A stretch of 64,000 bases of DNA, from the NCBI RefSeq assembly GCF_019048065.1, contig NZ_CP077291.1:2294001-2358000 (forward strand), in the 5' to 3' direction. Position 1 is the first letter of the stretch, and the number at the start of each line of letters is the position of its first letter. The DNA comes from Citrobacter farmeri. GTDB taxonomy: Bacteria > Pseudomonadota > Gammaproteobacteria > Enterobacterales > Enterobacteriaceae. This document shows positions 36,590-45,232 of the stretch, piece after piece. Made by a program: the position numbers and the translations under genes. The notes under the pieces were generated by a model, which saw nothing but the letters and a program-made list of their open reading frames with translations, did no database searches and was not told where the DNA came from.

Positions 36590-38305
36590 TTAAAGACGCG
36601 CGGTGATGTCGTCTATCTCTTTACGCCATTGAGCCTGCAACTGCGGCTTCTGATGTCTGGGTTTACGGGCCAGATCCTCAGCGAGACGCAGCTCAAGCGC
36701 AACCAGCTTTTCCAGCAGGTCTTCTTCGTCACTGTGCTCCGTGATAAGCGGAGCGCCATCTTTCATATCCGCCGGAGAGGGTTCCGCCGTGCTTTGGCGG
36801 ATACGATCATAGACGGCTTCCAGATCGTGCCATTCGCTCAGTTCACCCTCGTCAACAAACCAGAACCGGTTGCAGCTCTGGCTGATGAGTTGACGATCGT
36901 GACTGACCAACAGCACGCCACCCTCAAAGGTTTGCAGCGTCTGCGCCAGTGCCTCTTTCCCCTCCATATCCAGATGGTTAGTCGGCTCATCCAGCATGAG
37001 CAGGCTATAGCGCGCCAGCGACAGTCCGACGAACAGCAGGCGCGAGCGCTCGCCGCCGCTTAATGTACTGACCGATTGCGCATGGCGTATCCACGGAAAT
37101 CCCGCGCTAATCAGCGCCATTTTACGGATATCCGGCTGCGGGGCGAACGCCTCAAGGGCGTCAAACAACGACGCGTCATCCGGCAGTTGATGCAGCGTCT
37201 GGTCGTAATAGCCCAGCGAAACACGAGGGTGGATAAGCAGTGAATCTGACGCCTGTTCCGCCTGATGATGTTGCCAGATCATTTTTAACAGCGACGATTT
37301 ACCGCAACCGTTACGCCCGACGATCGCCACCCGGTCCCCGCTCTTCAGGCGAATACCTGCAAGGGTAAACAACGTCGGTGCGCCCGGAGCAGGCGTAACC
37401 GACAGTTGAGACAATTCCAGCAGACGGTCCGCCCGCAGCGCGTCTCCGTTCAATGTTAGTGACCACTGACTTCCTGCCGTCAGATCCGTTTGTACCTCCT
37501 TCAGACGTAATACTTGCTTTTCCATTTGCTTCGCTTTACGCGACAGATCTTCGTTGTCGTACACCCGGCCCCAGGTGGCCAGCCGTTTAGCGCTGGCGGT
37601 GACGCGATCGATCTCTTTTTGCTCCGCTTTATGGCGTAGCGCGTCGCTGGCGTCGCGCTCAACCAGCGCCTGACGGGCAGCGCTGCAGGGCAACGCGAAG
37701 GCGTGTAGGGTACGATCGCGCAGGATCCACGTGCCGTTTGTGATCGCATCCAGCAGGTGCGGATCGTGGGACACCACCACAAAACTGCCAGACCAGTTCT
37801 GTAAAAACTGTTCCAGCCACAGTAATGTCGGCAAATCCAGATGGTTACCCGGCTCGTCGAGCAGCAGAAGGTCAGGATGGCGCATCAGCGCACGAGCCAG
37901 CAGCAGACGCGTATGCTGACCGCCGCTCAGGGTTTGCGCGGTTAATTGCCGATCCTGGACACTGAAGCCCATTTGCGCGAGTAACGCCTCGACCTGCCAG
38001 AGCTGGCTGGCACGTTCATGTTCAGGAAGTTGGGCCAGAACGGCTTCCTGTAACGTCAGCGGCAGGATCTCATCAGGCAAATGTTGTTCGACACGGGCAA
38101 GATGACAGTGATTTGCCAGCGCCAGAGTCCCGCCAGTGGGGGCAATCGAACCGTCGAGAACTTTCAGCAGCGTGCTTTTGCCGCAGCCGTTGTAGCCGAT
38201 CAGCCCCAGGCGATCGCCTTTTTTCAGGGTAAACGTCAGATCGTCGAAAAGCGTGCCAAACGCCGTATCAACGTGCAGGGATTGTGCGGTTAGTAATGTG
38301 CTCAT
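36590..38305 (-). CDS. ABC-F ATPase, probable ribosome-acting protein
   Basis: A 571-residue soluble protein with two ABC domains and no membrane segments. Domain 1: Walker A GYNGCGKST at about 38, signature LSGGQ, Walker B LLLLDEPGNHLD. A 90-residue linker (about 215-300, charged and helical: KAEQKEIDRVTASAKRLATW) follows. Domain 2: Walker A GRNGCGKSS, signature LSGGERSRL, Walker B LMLDEPTNHLD. The end is a charged helical tail (SDEEDLLEKLVALELRLAEDL). It is not one of the E. coli four (EttA, Uup, YbiT, YheS) as I recall them. Such proteins enter the ribosomal E site and some give resistance to antibiotics. A long leader with a small ORF precedes it, so translation-dependent induction is plausible. 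Confidence 0.85.
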   Translation of the reverse strand: MSTLLTAQSLHVDTAFGTLFDDLTFTLKKGDRLGLIGYNGCGKSTLLKVLDGSIAPTGGTLALANHCHLARVEQHLPDEILPLTLQEAVLAQLPEHERASQLWQVEALLAQMGFSVQDRQLTAQTLSGGQHTRLLLARALMRHPDLLLLDEPGNHLDLPTLLWLEQFLQNWSGSFVVVSHDPHLLDAITNGTWILRDRTLHAFALPCSAARQALVERDASDALRHKAEQKEIDRVTASAKRLATWGRVYDNEDLSRKAKQMEKQVLRLKEVQTDLTAGSQWSLTLNGDALRADRLLELSQLSVTPAPGAPTLFTLAGIRLKSGDRVAIVGRNGCGKSSLLKMIWQHHQAEQASDSLLIHPRVSLGYYDQTLHQLPDDASLFDALEAFAPQPDIRKMALISAGFPWIRHAQSVSTLSGGERSRLLFVGLSLARYSLLMLDEPTNHLDMEGKEALAQTLQTFEGGVLLVSHDRQLISQSCNRFWFVDEGELSEWHDLEAVYDRIRQSTAEPSPADMKDGAPLITEHSDEEDLLEKLVALELRLAEDLARKPRHQKPQLQAQWRKEIDDITARL

Positions 38306-38521
38306 TGTTGCTTACTCAAGAGTTACAGGCGTAAAAACGCCTCGTCAAACATCGCTGACGATAACCCGGTAAGCCCGAGAGAAGGGGAATTCAGAAGTTA
38401 GCTTCGCTCAAGCAGAAGTTATCGCAGCACGATACCGATAACGCTTGAGCACTGACGATCGCCAAAAGCATGTGAAGCGATGAATCGTTCACAGTACAGC
38501 ATAAGTTTCCTCCTTTTATTT
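38306..38521 (-). promoter_or_regulatory. structured leader of the ABC-F gene (putative attenuator)
   Basis: About 200 transcribed bases between the leader ORF ribosome site and the ABC-F ATG. Plus-strand arms 38406-38413 (GCTCAAGC) and 38418-38424 (GTTATCG) pair with 38436-38450, a 15-base pairing with a 4-base bulge and 11-base loop that includes the last codons and stop of the leader ORF. The CTCAAG core recurs at 38315-38320 across the likely ABC-F ribosome site, so the leader arm could pair with either. A second hairpin AGGCGT / ACGCCT lies at 38327-38342. A ribosome stalled at the leader end would alter this folding. Confidence 0.5.
38419..38502 (-). CDS. 27-residue leader peptide upstream of the ABC-F gene
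   Basis: A small ORF with a near-perfect ribosome site (AAGGAGG, six bases before ATG). It encodes a peptide starting MLYCERFIASHAFG and ending CSSVIGIVLR-stop. Its last codons lie in one arm of a hairpin whose other arm follows the stop, as in leader-peptide attenuators. The nearest following gene encodes an ABC-F protein, a class often induced by ribosome stalling. The hydrophobic VIGIVLR tail is compatible with, but does not prove, an arrest sequence. Confidence 0.55.
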   Translation of the reverse strand: MLYCERFIASHAFGDRQCSSVIGIVLR

Positions 38522-38583
38522 ATCCGAATGTTAATCGATGGCCAAAGTGTAAACGCAAGTGATGAGACTGCGCAAGTCTGAAG

Positions 38584-38607
38584 GCCCGGCGGCGTGCGCC
38601 ACCGGGC
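38584..38607 (-). terminator. terminator-like hairpin of maeA
   Basis: GCCCGGCGGCG / CGCCACCGGGC, very stable, seven bases beyond the maeA stop. It lacks a U-tract, so termination may be partial. Confidence 0.6.
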
Positions 38608-38613
38608 AGTCCA

Positions 38614-40311
38614 TCAGATAGACGTACGACGATAGTCGCGATATTCTGCCTGCCAGAAGTTTTCTTCAATAGCCTGCAACAGCGCTTCAGCAGAGGTTTT
38701 CACTGCCACACCCTGTTGCTGCGCCATTTTACCAACGGCAAACGCAATGGCGCGCGAGACGGTCTGAATGTCTTTCAGTTCCGGCAACACCAGCCCTTCA
38801 CCGTTGAGCACCAGCGGTGAGTACTCGGCCAGCGTTTCACTGGCGGACATCAGCATCTCATCGGTAATGCGGGAGGCGCCAGAGGCAATCACGCCCAGCC
38901 CGATGCCAGGGAAAATATAGGCGTTGTTACACTGGGCAATGGGATAGATTTTGTCTTTCCAGACCACCGGCATAAACGGGCTGCCGGTGGCGACCAGCGC
39001 GTTACCTTCCGTCCAGGCGATGATGTCCTGCGGCGTCGCTTCCACACGCGAGGTGGGATTAGACAGCGGCATCACGATCGGGCGCGGGCAATGCTTGTGC
39101 ATTTCGCGGATGATCTCTTCGGTGAACAGACCGGTTTGTCCGGAAACACCGATCAGAATATCGGGTTTAACGTTACGGACGACATCAAGCAGCGACAGTA
39201 CTTCGCTGTCGCTGTCCCACGATTGCAGATTTTCACGTTTCTGCACCAGTTTGGTCTGGAAGGAGAGCAGATTCGGCATCTGGTCGGTCAGCAGACCAAA
39301 GCGATCGACCATGAAGACTCTCTGGCGCGCGGCTTCTTCACTTAATCCCTCACGCTGGATCTGGGCAATGATTTGCTCGGCGATACCGCAACCGGCGGAA
39401 CCCGCGCCGAGGAAGACAATTTTCTGCTCACTGAGCTGGCTGCCTGCCGCGCGACTGGCGGCGATCAGCGTGCCGACGGTCACCGCAGCGGTGCCCTGAA
39501 TGTCGTCGTTGAAAGAGCAAATTTCGTCGCGGTAGCGATTAAGTAACGGCATCGCGTTCTTCTGCGCAAAGTCTTCGAACTGCAGCAGAACGTCCGGCCA
39601 GCGCTGCTTAACCGCCTGAATAAATTCATCGACAAACTCATAGTATTCGTCGTCGGTGATGCGCGGATTGCGCCAGCCCATATACAACGGATCGTTGAGC
39701 AGCTGCGGGTTATTGGTTCCCACGTCCAGCACCACGGGCAGAGTATAGGCAGGGCTGATACCGCCACATGCCGTATACAGCGACAGTTTGCCGATGGGGA
39801 TCCCCATCCCGCCAATCCCCTGGTCGCCAAGGCCGAGGATACGCTCGCCGTCGGTCACCACGATCACTTTGATATTGTGGTTGGGGACGTTTTGCAGGAT
39901 GTCGTCCATGTTGTGACGGTTCTGGTAGGAGATGAACACGCCGCGGGCGCGACGATAAATCTCGGAGAAGCGTTCACAGGCTGCGCCCACCGTTGGGGTA
40001 TAGATCACCGGCATCATCTCATCGAGATGGTTGTGAACCAGTCGGTAGAACAGGGTTTCGTTAGTATCCTGGATGTTGCGCAGGTAGATATGTTTGTCGA
40101 TTTCCGTTTTGAATCCCTGATACTGGATCCAGGCGCGTTCCGCCTGTTCTTCAATCGACTCGACCACTTCCGGCAGTAACCCCAGCAGGTTGAAGTTACG
40201 GCGCTCTTCCATACTGAACGCGCTGCCTTTATTCAGTAAGGGAAATTCCAGCAGTACCGGGCCAGCGTAAGGAATATAAAGGGAACGCATTTTTTTGCTT
40301 TTGGTTTCCAT
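38614..40311 (-). CDS. maeA: NAD-dependent malic enzyme
   Basis: A 565-residue cytoplasmic enzyme, the length of E. coli MaeA from the ATG at 40311 ([20 protein letters not shown]). It oxidatively decarboxylates malate to pyruvate with NAD+. Family motifs are [45 protein letters not shown], the metal/catalytic region [13 protein letters not shown] with [15 protein letters not shown], and the NAD-binding [13 protein letters not shown]. It lies in the E. coli order next to sra and osmC. Further upstream in-frame codons lack a ribosome site and family match. Confidence 0.96.
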   Translation of the reverse strand: METKSKKMRSLYIPYAGPVLLEFPLLNKGSAFSMEERRNFNLLGLLPEVVESIEEQAERAWIQYQGFKTEIDKHIYLRNIQDTNETLFYRLVHNHLDEMMPVIYTPTVGAACERFSEIYRRARGVFISYQNRHNMDDILQNVPNHNIKVIVVTDGERILGLGDQGIGGMGIPIGKLSLYTACGGISPAYTLPVVLDVGTNNPQLLNDPLYMGWRNPRITDDEYYEFVDEFIQAVKQRWPDVLLQFEDFAQKNAMPLLNRYRDEICSFNDDIQGTAAVTVGTLIAASRAAGSQLSEQKIVFLGAGSAGCGIAEQIIAQIQREGLSEEAARQRVFMVDRFGLLTDQMPNLLSFQTKLVQKRENLQSWDSDSEVLSLLDVVRNVKPDILIGVSGQTGLFTEEIIREMHKHCPRPIVMPLSNPTSRVEATPQDIIAWTEGNALVATGSPFMPVVWKDKIYPIAQCNNAYIFPGIGLGVIASGASRITDEMLMSASETLAEYSPLVLNGEGLVLPELKDIQTVSRAIAFAVGKMAQQQGVAVKTSAEALLQAIEENFWQAEYRDYRRTSI

Positions 40312-40429
40312 GTCACTCACTCTTTTTTTGAATATCCGACCCTGGCACTTTTTATAATATGTTGCCATTCCGCCAGGGGATCGGGCAGAGAGTATAAAGC
40401 ATTGAGAATGGGTTAAGGCTTTTGTAAGC

Positions 40430-40460
40430 AAAAACACCATCGCGCTGGCGATGGTGTTTA
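40430..40460 (-). terminator. intrinsic terminator of sra
   Basis: Perfect 10-base stem ACACCATCGC / GCGATGGTGT with a 4-base loop; the + strand A-run before it gives the U-tract on the sra transcript. Confidence 0.88.
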
Positions 40461-40482
40461 TTGTCATATTCGGGCTGTACGA

Positions 40483-40626
40483 TTACTTTTTGCTGTCTGC
40501 GTGGCGTTTTCTGCCGGTAGGGTTGTTCACCACGCTGGATTTATCACCTTCAGTCACCACTTTGCGCTGATTGGAGATCTTATGGTCCAGTCCAAGAATA
40601 TGACGGGCCTGACGGTTCGATTTCAT
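40483..40626 (-). CDS. sra: stationary-phase ribosome-associated protein Sra
   Basis: A 47-residue basic protein, [20 protein letters not shown]... ending [14 protein letters not shown], nearly the same as E. coli Sra (RpsV, 45 residues) apart from the last residues. It binds the 30S subunit in stationary phase; its exact role is not known. It lies between maeA and osmC as in E. coli, with its own terminator. Confidence 0.95.
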   Translation of the reverse strand: MKSNRQARHILGLDHKISNQRKVVTEGDKSSVVNNPTGRKRHADSKK

Positions 40627-40816
40627 TCTAACTCCTTTATCCTGTTACTGGTTTCAAGGATGAGTCCTTATGACTTCGGACGAAATATAACCCTTAAGGT
40701 CGACGGTACCGATGGATACCGACCTGATTGATAGTCGGACATTTAATCGGAAAGGTCAATGTATAAGCAGGGAATTAAGAAGTCTCCGCTAACTGCCACA
40801 AAATCTGCTGAGCGTC

Positions 40817-40823
40817 CTATACT
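40817..40823 (+). promoter_or_regulatory. -10 element of the osmC promoter (sigma-S type)
   Basis: CTATACT 31 bases before the osmC ATG, the favoured extended -10 of sigma-S promoters; osmC of E. coli is sigma-S and Rcs controlled. The site is consensus-like but short. Confidence 0.5.
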
Positions 40824-40853
40824 TGTTATACCGACGATAAAAAGGAGAGAACG

Positions 40854-41285
40854 ATGACAATCCATAAGAAAGGTCAGGCACACTGGGAAGGCGACATCAA
40901 GCGCGGAAAAGGCACGGTTTCGACGGAAAGCGGCGTACTGAACCAGCAGCCCTATGGCTTTAATACCCGCTTTGAAGGGGTGAAAGGCACTAACCCGGAA
41001 GAACTGATCGGTGCGGCGCATGCCGCCTGTTTCTCAATGGCGCTGTCGTTGATGCTCGGTGAAGCGGGCTTCACGCCGGATGCCATCGACACCACGGCAG
41101 ACGTGTCGCTGGACAAAGTCGATGCCGGGTTTGCCATTACCAAAATTGCGCTGCACAGTGAAGTCACTGTCCCGGGAATCGACGCCGGGACTTTCGACGG
41201 CATCATCCAGAAAGCGAAGGCCGGTTGCCCGGTATCGCAGGTGCTGAAAGCTGAAATCACCCTTGATTATCAACTGAAATCGTAA
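40854..41285 (+). CDS. osmC: osmotically inducible peroxiredoxin OsmC
   Basis: A 143-residue OsmC/Ohr-family peroxidase, the E. coli length. The peroxidatic Cys59 (AAHAACFSM) and resolving Cys125 (KAGCPVS) are at the known positions. It reduces organic hydroperoxides in the cytoplasm. An AAAGGAGAGA ribosome site precedes the ATG. In E. coli bdm lies between sra and osmC; here only about 230 non-coding bases separate them. Confidence 0.97.
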   Translation: MTIHKKGQAHWEGDIKRGKGTVSTESGVLNQQPYGFNTRFEGVKGTNPEELIGAAHAACFSMALSLMLGEAGFTPDAIDTTADVSLDKVDAGFAITKIALHSEVTVPGIDAGTFDGIIQKAKAGCPVSQVLKAEITLDYQLKS

Positions 41286-41294
41286 CGACGCTAT

Positions 41295-41322
41295 TGCCCG
41301 GTAGCGTAATGCTGACCGGGCA
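41295..41322 (+). terminator. hairpin downstream of osmC
   Basis: TGCCCGGT / ACCGGGCA with a 12-base loop, ten bases after the osmC stop and between convergent osmC and ddpF. Another member of the CCCGG hairpin group. Confidence 0.65.
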
Positions 41323-41373
41323 TAAAAGCCTTACAACATCATCCAATCCCACTTTACGCACCTGTCAGCGCCC

Positions 41374-42297
41374 TCAGGCGCGCCAGCAGCGTACGTCGGT
41401 TCCGGCTTCAAGTCTGCGCAGCGCCTGCCGGTTCTCACATCCGCTGCTGGCGAGTGGACACCGTTCGCGAAAGAAACACCCCACCGGCAGAACCCGATTA
41501 CCGGGCAACTCCGTTTTGCGAATCATCAGTTCCTCGGCCAGCGGGGCGCCGGTCTTCGGTACGGAATCCAGCAGCAGACGAGTGTAAGGATGAGCCGGGG
41601 TGGTGAGCACCTGCGCCGTGTCGCCGAGTTCGACGATCTGTCCGAGGTACATCACCGCGACCCGGTCGCTCATATGGCGTACCACTGAGACGTTATGCGA
41701 GATCAAAATGTAGGTCAGATTGCGGCTGGTTTGCAGTGCAACCAGCAGATTCAGAATCTGCGCCTGCACGGAAATATCCAGCGCTGACGTCGGTTCGTCC
41801 AGCACGATCACATCCGGTTCTGACGACAGCGCACGGGCAATAGCGATACGTTGACGCTGTCCGCCGGAGAAGGCGTGTGGCAAACGGTCGAGATATTCCG
41901 GGCGGATCCCGACCTGACTGGCTAACGCGGCGGCCAGCATCCGACGTTCCCGCTCACTGCTACGCTTCTGGATCCAGACCGGTTCGGTGATAATCCGCCA
42001 GACAGGCAGACGCGGATCCAGCGAAGAGAGCGGATCCTGAAACACCATTTGCATCTCGGTCGACGGTGAATCCTGCTGATATTGTCCCTGGTTGGGCTTC
42101 AGCATCCCCATAAGTAACTGCGCCAGCGTGCTTTTACCACAGCCGGATTCACCCACGATCCCCAACGTTTCGCCCCGGCGGATCTGCAAATCCATCCCGT
42201 TGAGCGCGTGCACGCGTTCGGTTACCCGTCCCAGCCAGTTTTTCTTCGCCGGGAAATTAACGTGCACATCCTGTAAGGCCAGTAATGTTTCAGACAT
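41374..42297 (-). CDS. ddpF: D-Ala-D-Ala dipeptide ABC transporter ATPase DdpF
   Basis: A 307-residue ATPase of the dipeptide/oligopeptide family: Walker A GESGCGKST, signature AFSGGQRQRIAIARA, Walker B VIVLDEPTSALD, and a C-terminal Cys-containing oligopeptide-transporter tail (GCFFRERCPLASSGC). With DdpD it powers import through DdpBC. It overlaps the end of ddpD by eight bases and ends the operon. Confidence 0.94.
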   Translation of the reverse strand: MSETLLALQDVHVNFPAKKNWLGRVTERVHALNGMDLQIRRGETLGIVGESGCGKSTLAQLLMGMLKPNQGQYQQDSPSTEMQMVFQDPLSSLDPRLPVWRIITEPVWIQKRSSERERRMLAAALASQVGIRPEYLDRLPHAFSGGQRQRIAIARALSSEPDVIVLDEPTSALDISVQAQILNLLVALQTSRNLTYILISHNVSVVRHMSDRVAVMYLGQIVELGDTAQVLTTPAHPYTRLLLDSVPKTGAPLAEELMIRKTELPGNRVLPVGCFFRERCPLASSGCENRQALRRLEAGTDVRCWRA

Positions 42298-43276
42298 GGG
42301 AACTCTCCAGATGGGGGTACCAGCAGGCCGCGTGCTGGTCGCCAGCGCCGAGTGGGCTCAGGGTGGGTATCGTTTCGCAAAGCGGGCCAGCGGCAAAGCA
42401 GCGGTCCCGAAACGCGCAGCCATGCGGCAAACGGGTGAGATCCGGCACGGTGCCGGGGATCGCCGGTAGCGGCTGGCGAGGTTCACCCTGTTCCGGCGCG
42501 CATTTCAGCAGGCCAATCGAATAGGGATGGGTCGGATGGTGAATCACGGCATCGGTCGGGCCGCTTTCAATGACGCTTCCGGCATACATTACGTACAGCC
42601 GGTCGCACAGTTGCGACACCACCGCCATGTCATGACTGATAAACAGCACAGCCGTGCCGCTGGCGCGGGCTTTGTGCTTGAGCAACCGCAGTACCTGCAA
42701 CTGGACGGTGACGTCCAGCGCGGTGGTCGGTTCATCGGCGATGATCAGTTCCGGTTCACAGGAGAAGGCAAGGGCGATCATGACCCGCTGACGCATCCCA
42801 CCCGAGAGCTCAAACGGAAAACGGGTCATCACTCCGGCGGCGTCGGGGATCTGCATCTCCTCCAGGAGGGTAATCGCCTTTTCGCGAGCCTGCGCACGAC
42901 TCACCGTCTGGTGGTGGCGAATCACCTCTACCATCTGCTGACCGATGCGGCGCGTCGGGTTAAGGGCCGTCATCGGCTCCTGGAAGATCATCGCCACACG
43001 GGCACCGCGCCATTGGCGCATCTGCTTTTCACTGGCGTTCAGCACATCTTCGCCCAGTAATGAGACGTGCCCCTGATGGATGCGATAGCTACCCTCCGGC
43101 AGCAGACGCATAGCGAGCATCGCCGTGACCGATTTCCCGGACCCCGATTCGCCCACCACGCCGACAATCTCGCCGCGATGAATACACAGCGACACATGGC
43201 TCAGGGCATGAACATCGGCTTTGTATCCCGGAAAGCTTAAGTGCAAATCGTCTATTTCCAGCACCGGCTGAGTCAT
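42290..43276 (-). CDS. ddpD: D-Ala-D-Ala dipeptide ABC transporter ATPase DdpD
   Basis: A 328-residue ATPase from the ATG at 43276, where the DdpC stop and this start share a base (TGATG); a GTG one codon earlier is possible. Walker A GESGSGKSVT, signature ELSGGMRQRVMIALA, Walker B LIIADEPTTALD, and a C-terminal oligopeptide-transporter tail (GCAFRDRCFAAGPLC). It is the second ATPase of the ddp system and closely follows E. coli DdpD. Confidence 0.94.
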   Translation of the reverse strand: MTQPVLEIDDLHLSFPGYKADVHALSHVSLCIHRGEIVGVVGESGSGKSVTAMLAMRLLPEGSYRIHQGHVSLLGEDVLNASEKQMRQWRGARVAMIFQEPMTALNPTRRIGQQMVEVIRHHQTVSRAQAREKAITLLEEMQIPDAAGVMTRFPFELSGGMRQRVMIALAFSCEPELIIADEPTTALDVTVQLQVLRLLKHKARASGTAVLFISHDMAVVSQLCDRLYVMYAGSVIESGPTDAVIHHPTHPYSIGLLKCAPEQGEPRQPLPAIPGTVPDLTRLPHGCAFRDRCFAAGPLCETIPTLSPLGAGDQHAACWYPHLESSHV

Positions 43277-44169
43277 CACTGTTTTCCTCCTGCTTTTGGA
43301 TCCAGCAGATCGCGGATCCCATCACCGAACAGGTTAAAACCGACGGCAGTGATCAGAATGGCGGCACCGGGAAAGGCGCAATACCACCACTGATCGAGAA
43401 CATAGTTGCGGCCAATTGCCACCATCGCTCCCCATTCCGCACTCGGTTGCTGGGCACCAAGCCCGATAAAACCCAACGTGGCGGCCATCAGGATGGCGCT
43501 GCCGATATCCAGCGACGCCTGCACAATCAGCGGCGGCAGTGAGTTACGCAAGATATGCCAACTGATCAAATGCCAACGGGAAGCGCCGTACGTGCGAGCG
43601 GCCTGGATGTAGGTAAACTGGCGCACAACCAGCGTTTGTCCGCGCGCCAGTCGTACATAAAAGGGAATACGCACGATGGCAATCGCCAGCATTGCGTTAA
43701 ACAGACTCGGACCCAGAGCTGCCGCCAGCGCCATCGTCAGCACCAGTGAGGGGATCGACAGCATGATATCCATCATCCGCATGATGATGGCGTCAGCGCG
43801 ACCGCCCATCACCCCGGACAGGCAACCGAGCAGCGAGCCGACGCCGCCCGCAATTCCGACCACTACCAGCCCGGCGACAATCGACTGCTGGCTGCCCACC
43901 AGCACGCGGCTGAACAGATCCCGTCCTACCTCATCTGTTCCAAACCAGTGTGCTGCCGTCGGCGGCAACAGTCGCGCGCTTAAATCAATGGCATTGGGAT
44001 CGTAAGGCGTTAGCCACGGCGAGAGGACCATCATCAGCAGCATCAGGACAATGATTACCCCGCCAATTACGGTCAGCGGACTGCTTTTCATCAGCCAGAA
44101 CCACCTGGCCCAGTCAATGTGTCGACGCGCAATGCGAACCGGTGTCGGGGTCTCTTCGGTTAACATCAT
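43276..44169 (-). CDS. ddpC: D-Ala-D-Ala dipeptide ABC transporter permease DdpC
   Basis: A 297-residue inner-membrane permease with an N-terminal cytoplasmic stretch, about six hydrophobic segments and the EAA-type loop AARTYGASRWHLISWHILRNSLPPL. The DdpC/DppC subgroup is shown by LTPYDPNAIDLSARLLPPTAAHWFGTDEVGRDLFSR. Its start overlaps the ddpB stop (ATGA). Confidence 0.95.
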   Translation of the reverse strand: MMLTEETPTPVRIARRHIDWARWFWLMKSSPLTVIGGVIIVLMLLMMVLSPWLTPYDPNAIDLSARLLPPTAAHWFGTDEVGRDLFSRVLVGSQQSIVAGLVVVGIAGGVGSLLGCLSGVMGGRADAIIMRMMDIMLSIPSLVLTMALAAALGPSLFNAMLAIAIVRIPFYVRLARGQTLVVRQFTYIQAARTYGASRWHLISWHILRNSLPPLIVQASLDIGSAILMAATLGFIGLGAQQPSAEWGAMVAIGRNYVLDQWWYCAFPGAAILITAVGFNLFGDGIRDLLDPKAGGKQ

Positions 44170-45188
44170 TCAGCACCTCCGCGTCCGATACGTGGGTCCA
44201 CCCACAGATAGAGTAGATCGACCACCAGGTTGACCAGTACATAAGCAAAAGAGACCACTACGGCAAAGCCCATCACGGCCGGGAAATCAAGCGCCTGAAT
44301 CGACGTCACCACCCAGGCGCCCATACCGGGCCAGGCAAAGACGGTTTCGGTCAATACTGCGCCATACAGCAGATCGCCCAGCGCAAGACCGAGTACTGTG
44401 ATCGACGGGATCAGCGCGTTAGGCAGGGCGTAACACAGCACGATGTACCAGCCGGGAAGACCGCTGGCTTTGGCCGTGCGGATATAATCTTCACTCAATT
44501 GTTCCAGCATCGCAGAGCGGATTTGCCGCGCCACAATCCCCAGGTGAACAAACGCCAGCGTCAGCGACGGTAAAATCAGATGTTGTAGAGCATTTAAAAA
44601 GACCTCGCCGTTGCCTTCCAGCAGGGCATCGATCAGATAAAACCCGGTCACATGCGTTGGCGGATCCAGCCAGTCGTCCAGTCGTCCGCCACCCGGTAAA
44701 ATTTGCAGATGACCGTAAAACAGCACGATGACGCCCAGGCCCAACCAGAAGGCGGGCGTCGAAATACCGGTGATCGCCATCAGGCGTACCAGGTGGTCCA
44801 GCCAGCGATTGCGCCAGACGGCGGAGAGGATGCCCAAAGGAATACCGATGACCAGCGCCAGCAGCAGCGAGCAAAAAGCCAACTCCAGCGTCGCCGGGAA
44901 AAAGACGCGCAGTTCTTCCATCACCGGACGCCCGGTGCGAATCGAAATGCCTAAGTCTCCCTGAAAGACATCGCTTACGTAGCGCGCAAACTGCACGTAC
45001 AGCGGTTGATTCAGCCCAAGCTGTTGGCGAATGTTCTCGACAATCTCTTCGCTGGCCCGATCGCCCGCTAACAGGCGCGCCGGATCGCCTGGTATCAGGT
45101 GCGAAATAATAAAAGTGATGACGCAAACGCCGGCCACCACAAGGATAAGTCCCCAGCAGCGCTGGCGCAAAATGCTCCAGAAAGTCAT
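44166..45188 (-). CDS. ddpB: D-Ala-D-Ala dipeptide ABC transporter permease DdpB
   Basis: A 340-residue DppB-type permease with about six membrane segments, the FIISHLIPGDPARLLAG motif near the N-terminus and the ATPase-contact loop DYIRTAKASGLPGWYIVLCYALPNALIP. It pairs with DdpC. It lies 44 bases after ddpA. Confidence 0.95.
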   Translation of the reverse strand: MTFWSILRQRCWGLILVVAGVCVITFIISHLIPGDPARLLAGDRASEEIVENIRQQLGLNQPLYVQFARYVSDVFQGDLGISIRTGRPVMEELRVFFPATLELAFCSLLLALVIGIPLGILSAVWRNRWLDHLVRLMAITGISTPAFWLGLGVIVLFYGHLQILPGGGRLDDWLDPPTHVTGFYLIDALLEGNGEVFLNALQHLILPSLTLAFVHLGIVARQIRSAMLEQLSEDYIRTAKASGLPGWYIVLCYALPNALIPSITVLGLALGDLLYGAVLTETVFAWPGMGAWVVTSIQALDFPAVMGFAVVVSFAYVLVNLVVDLLYLWVDPRIGRGGAE

Positions 45189-45232
45189 TGGCTTCCCCTG
45201 GCGGAGCCAGTGTGGCTCCGCATTAATGTGAC

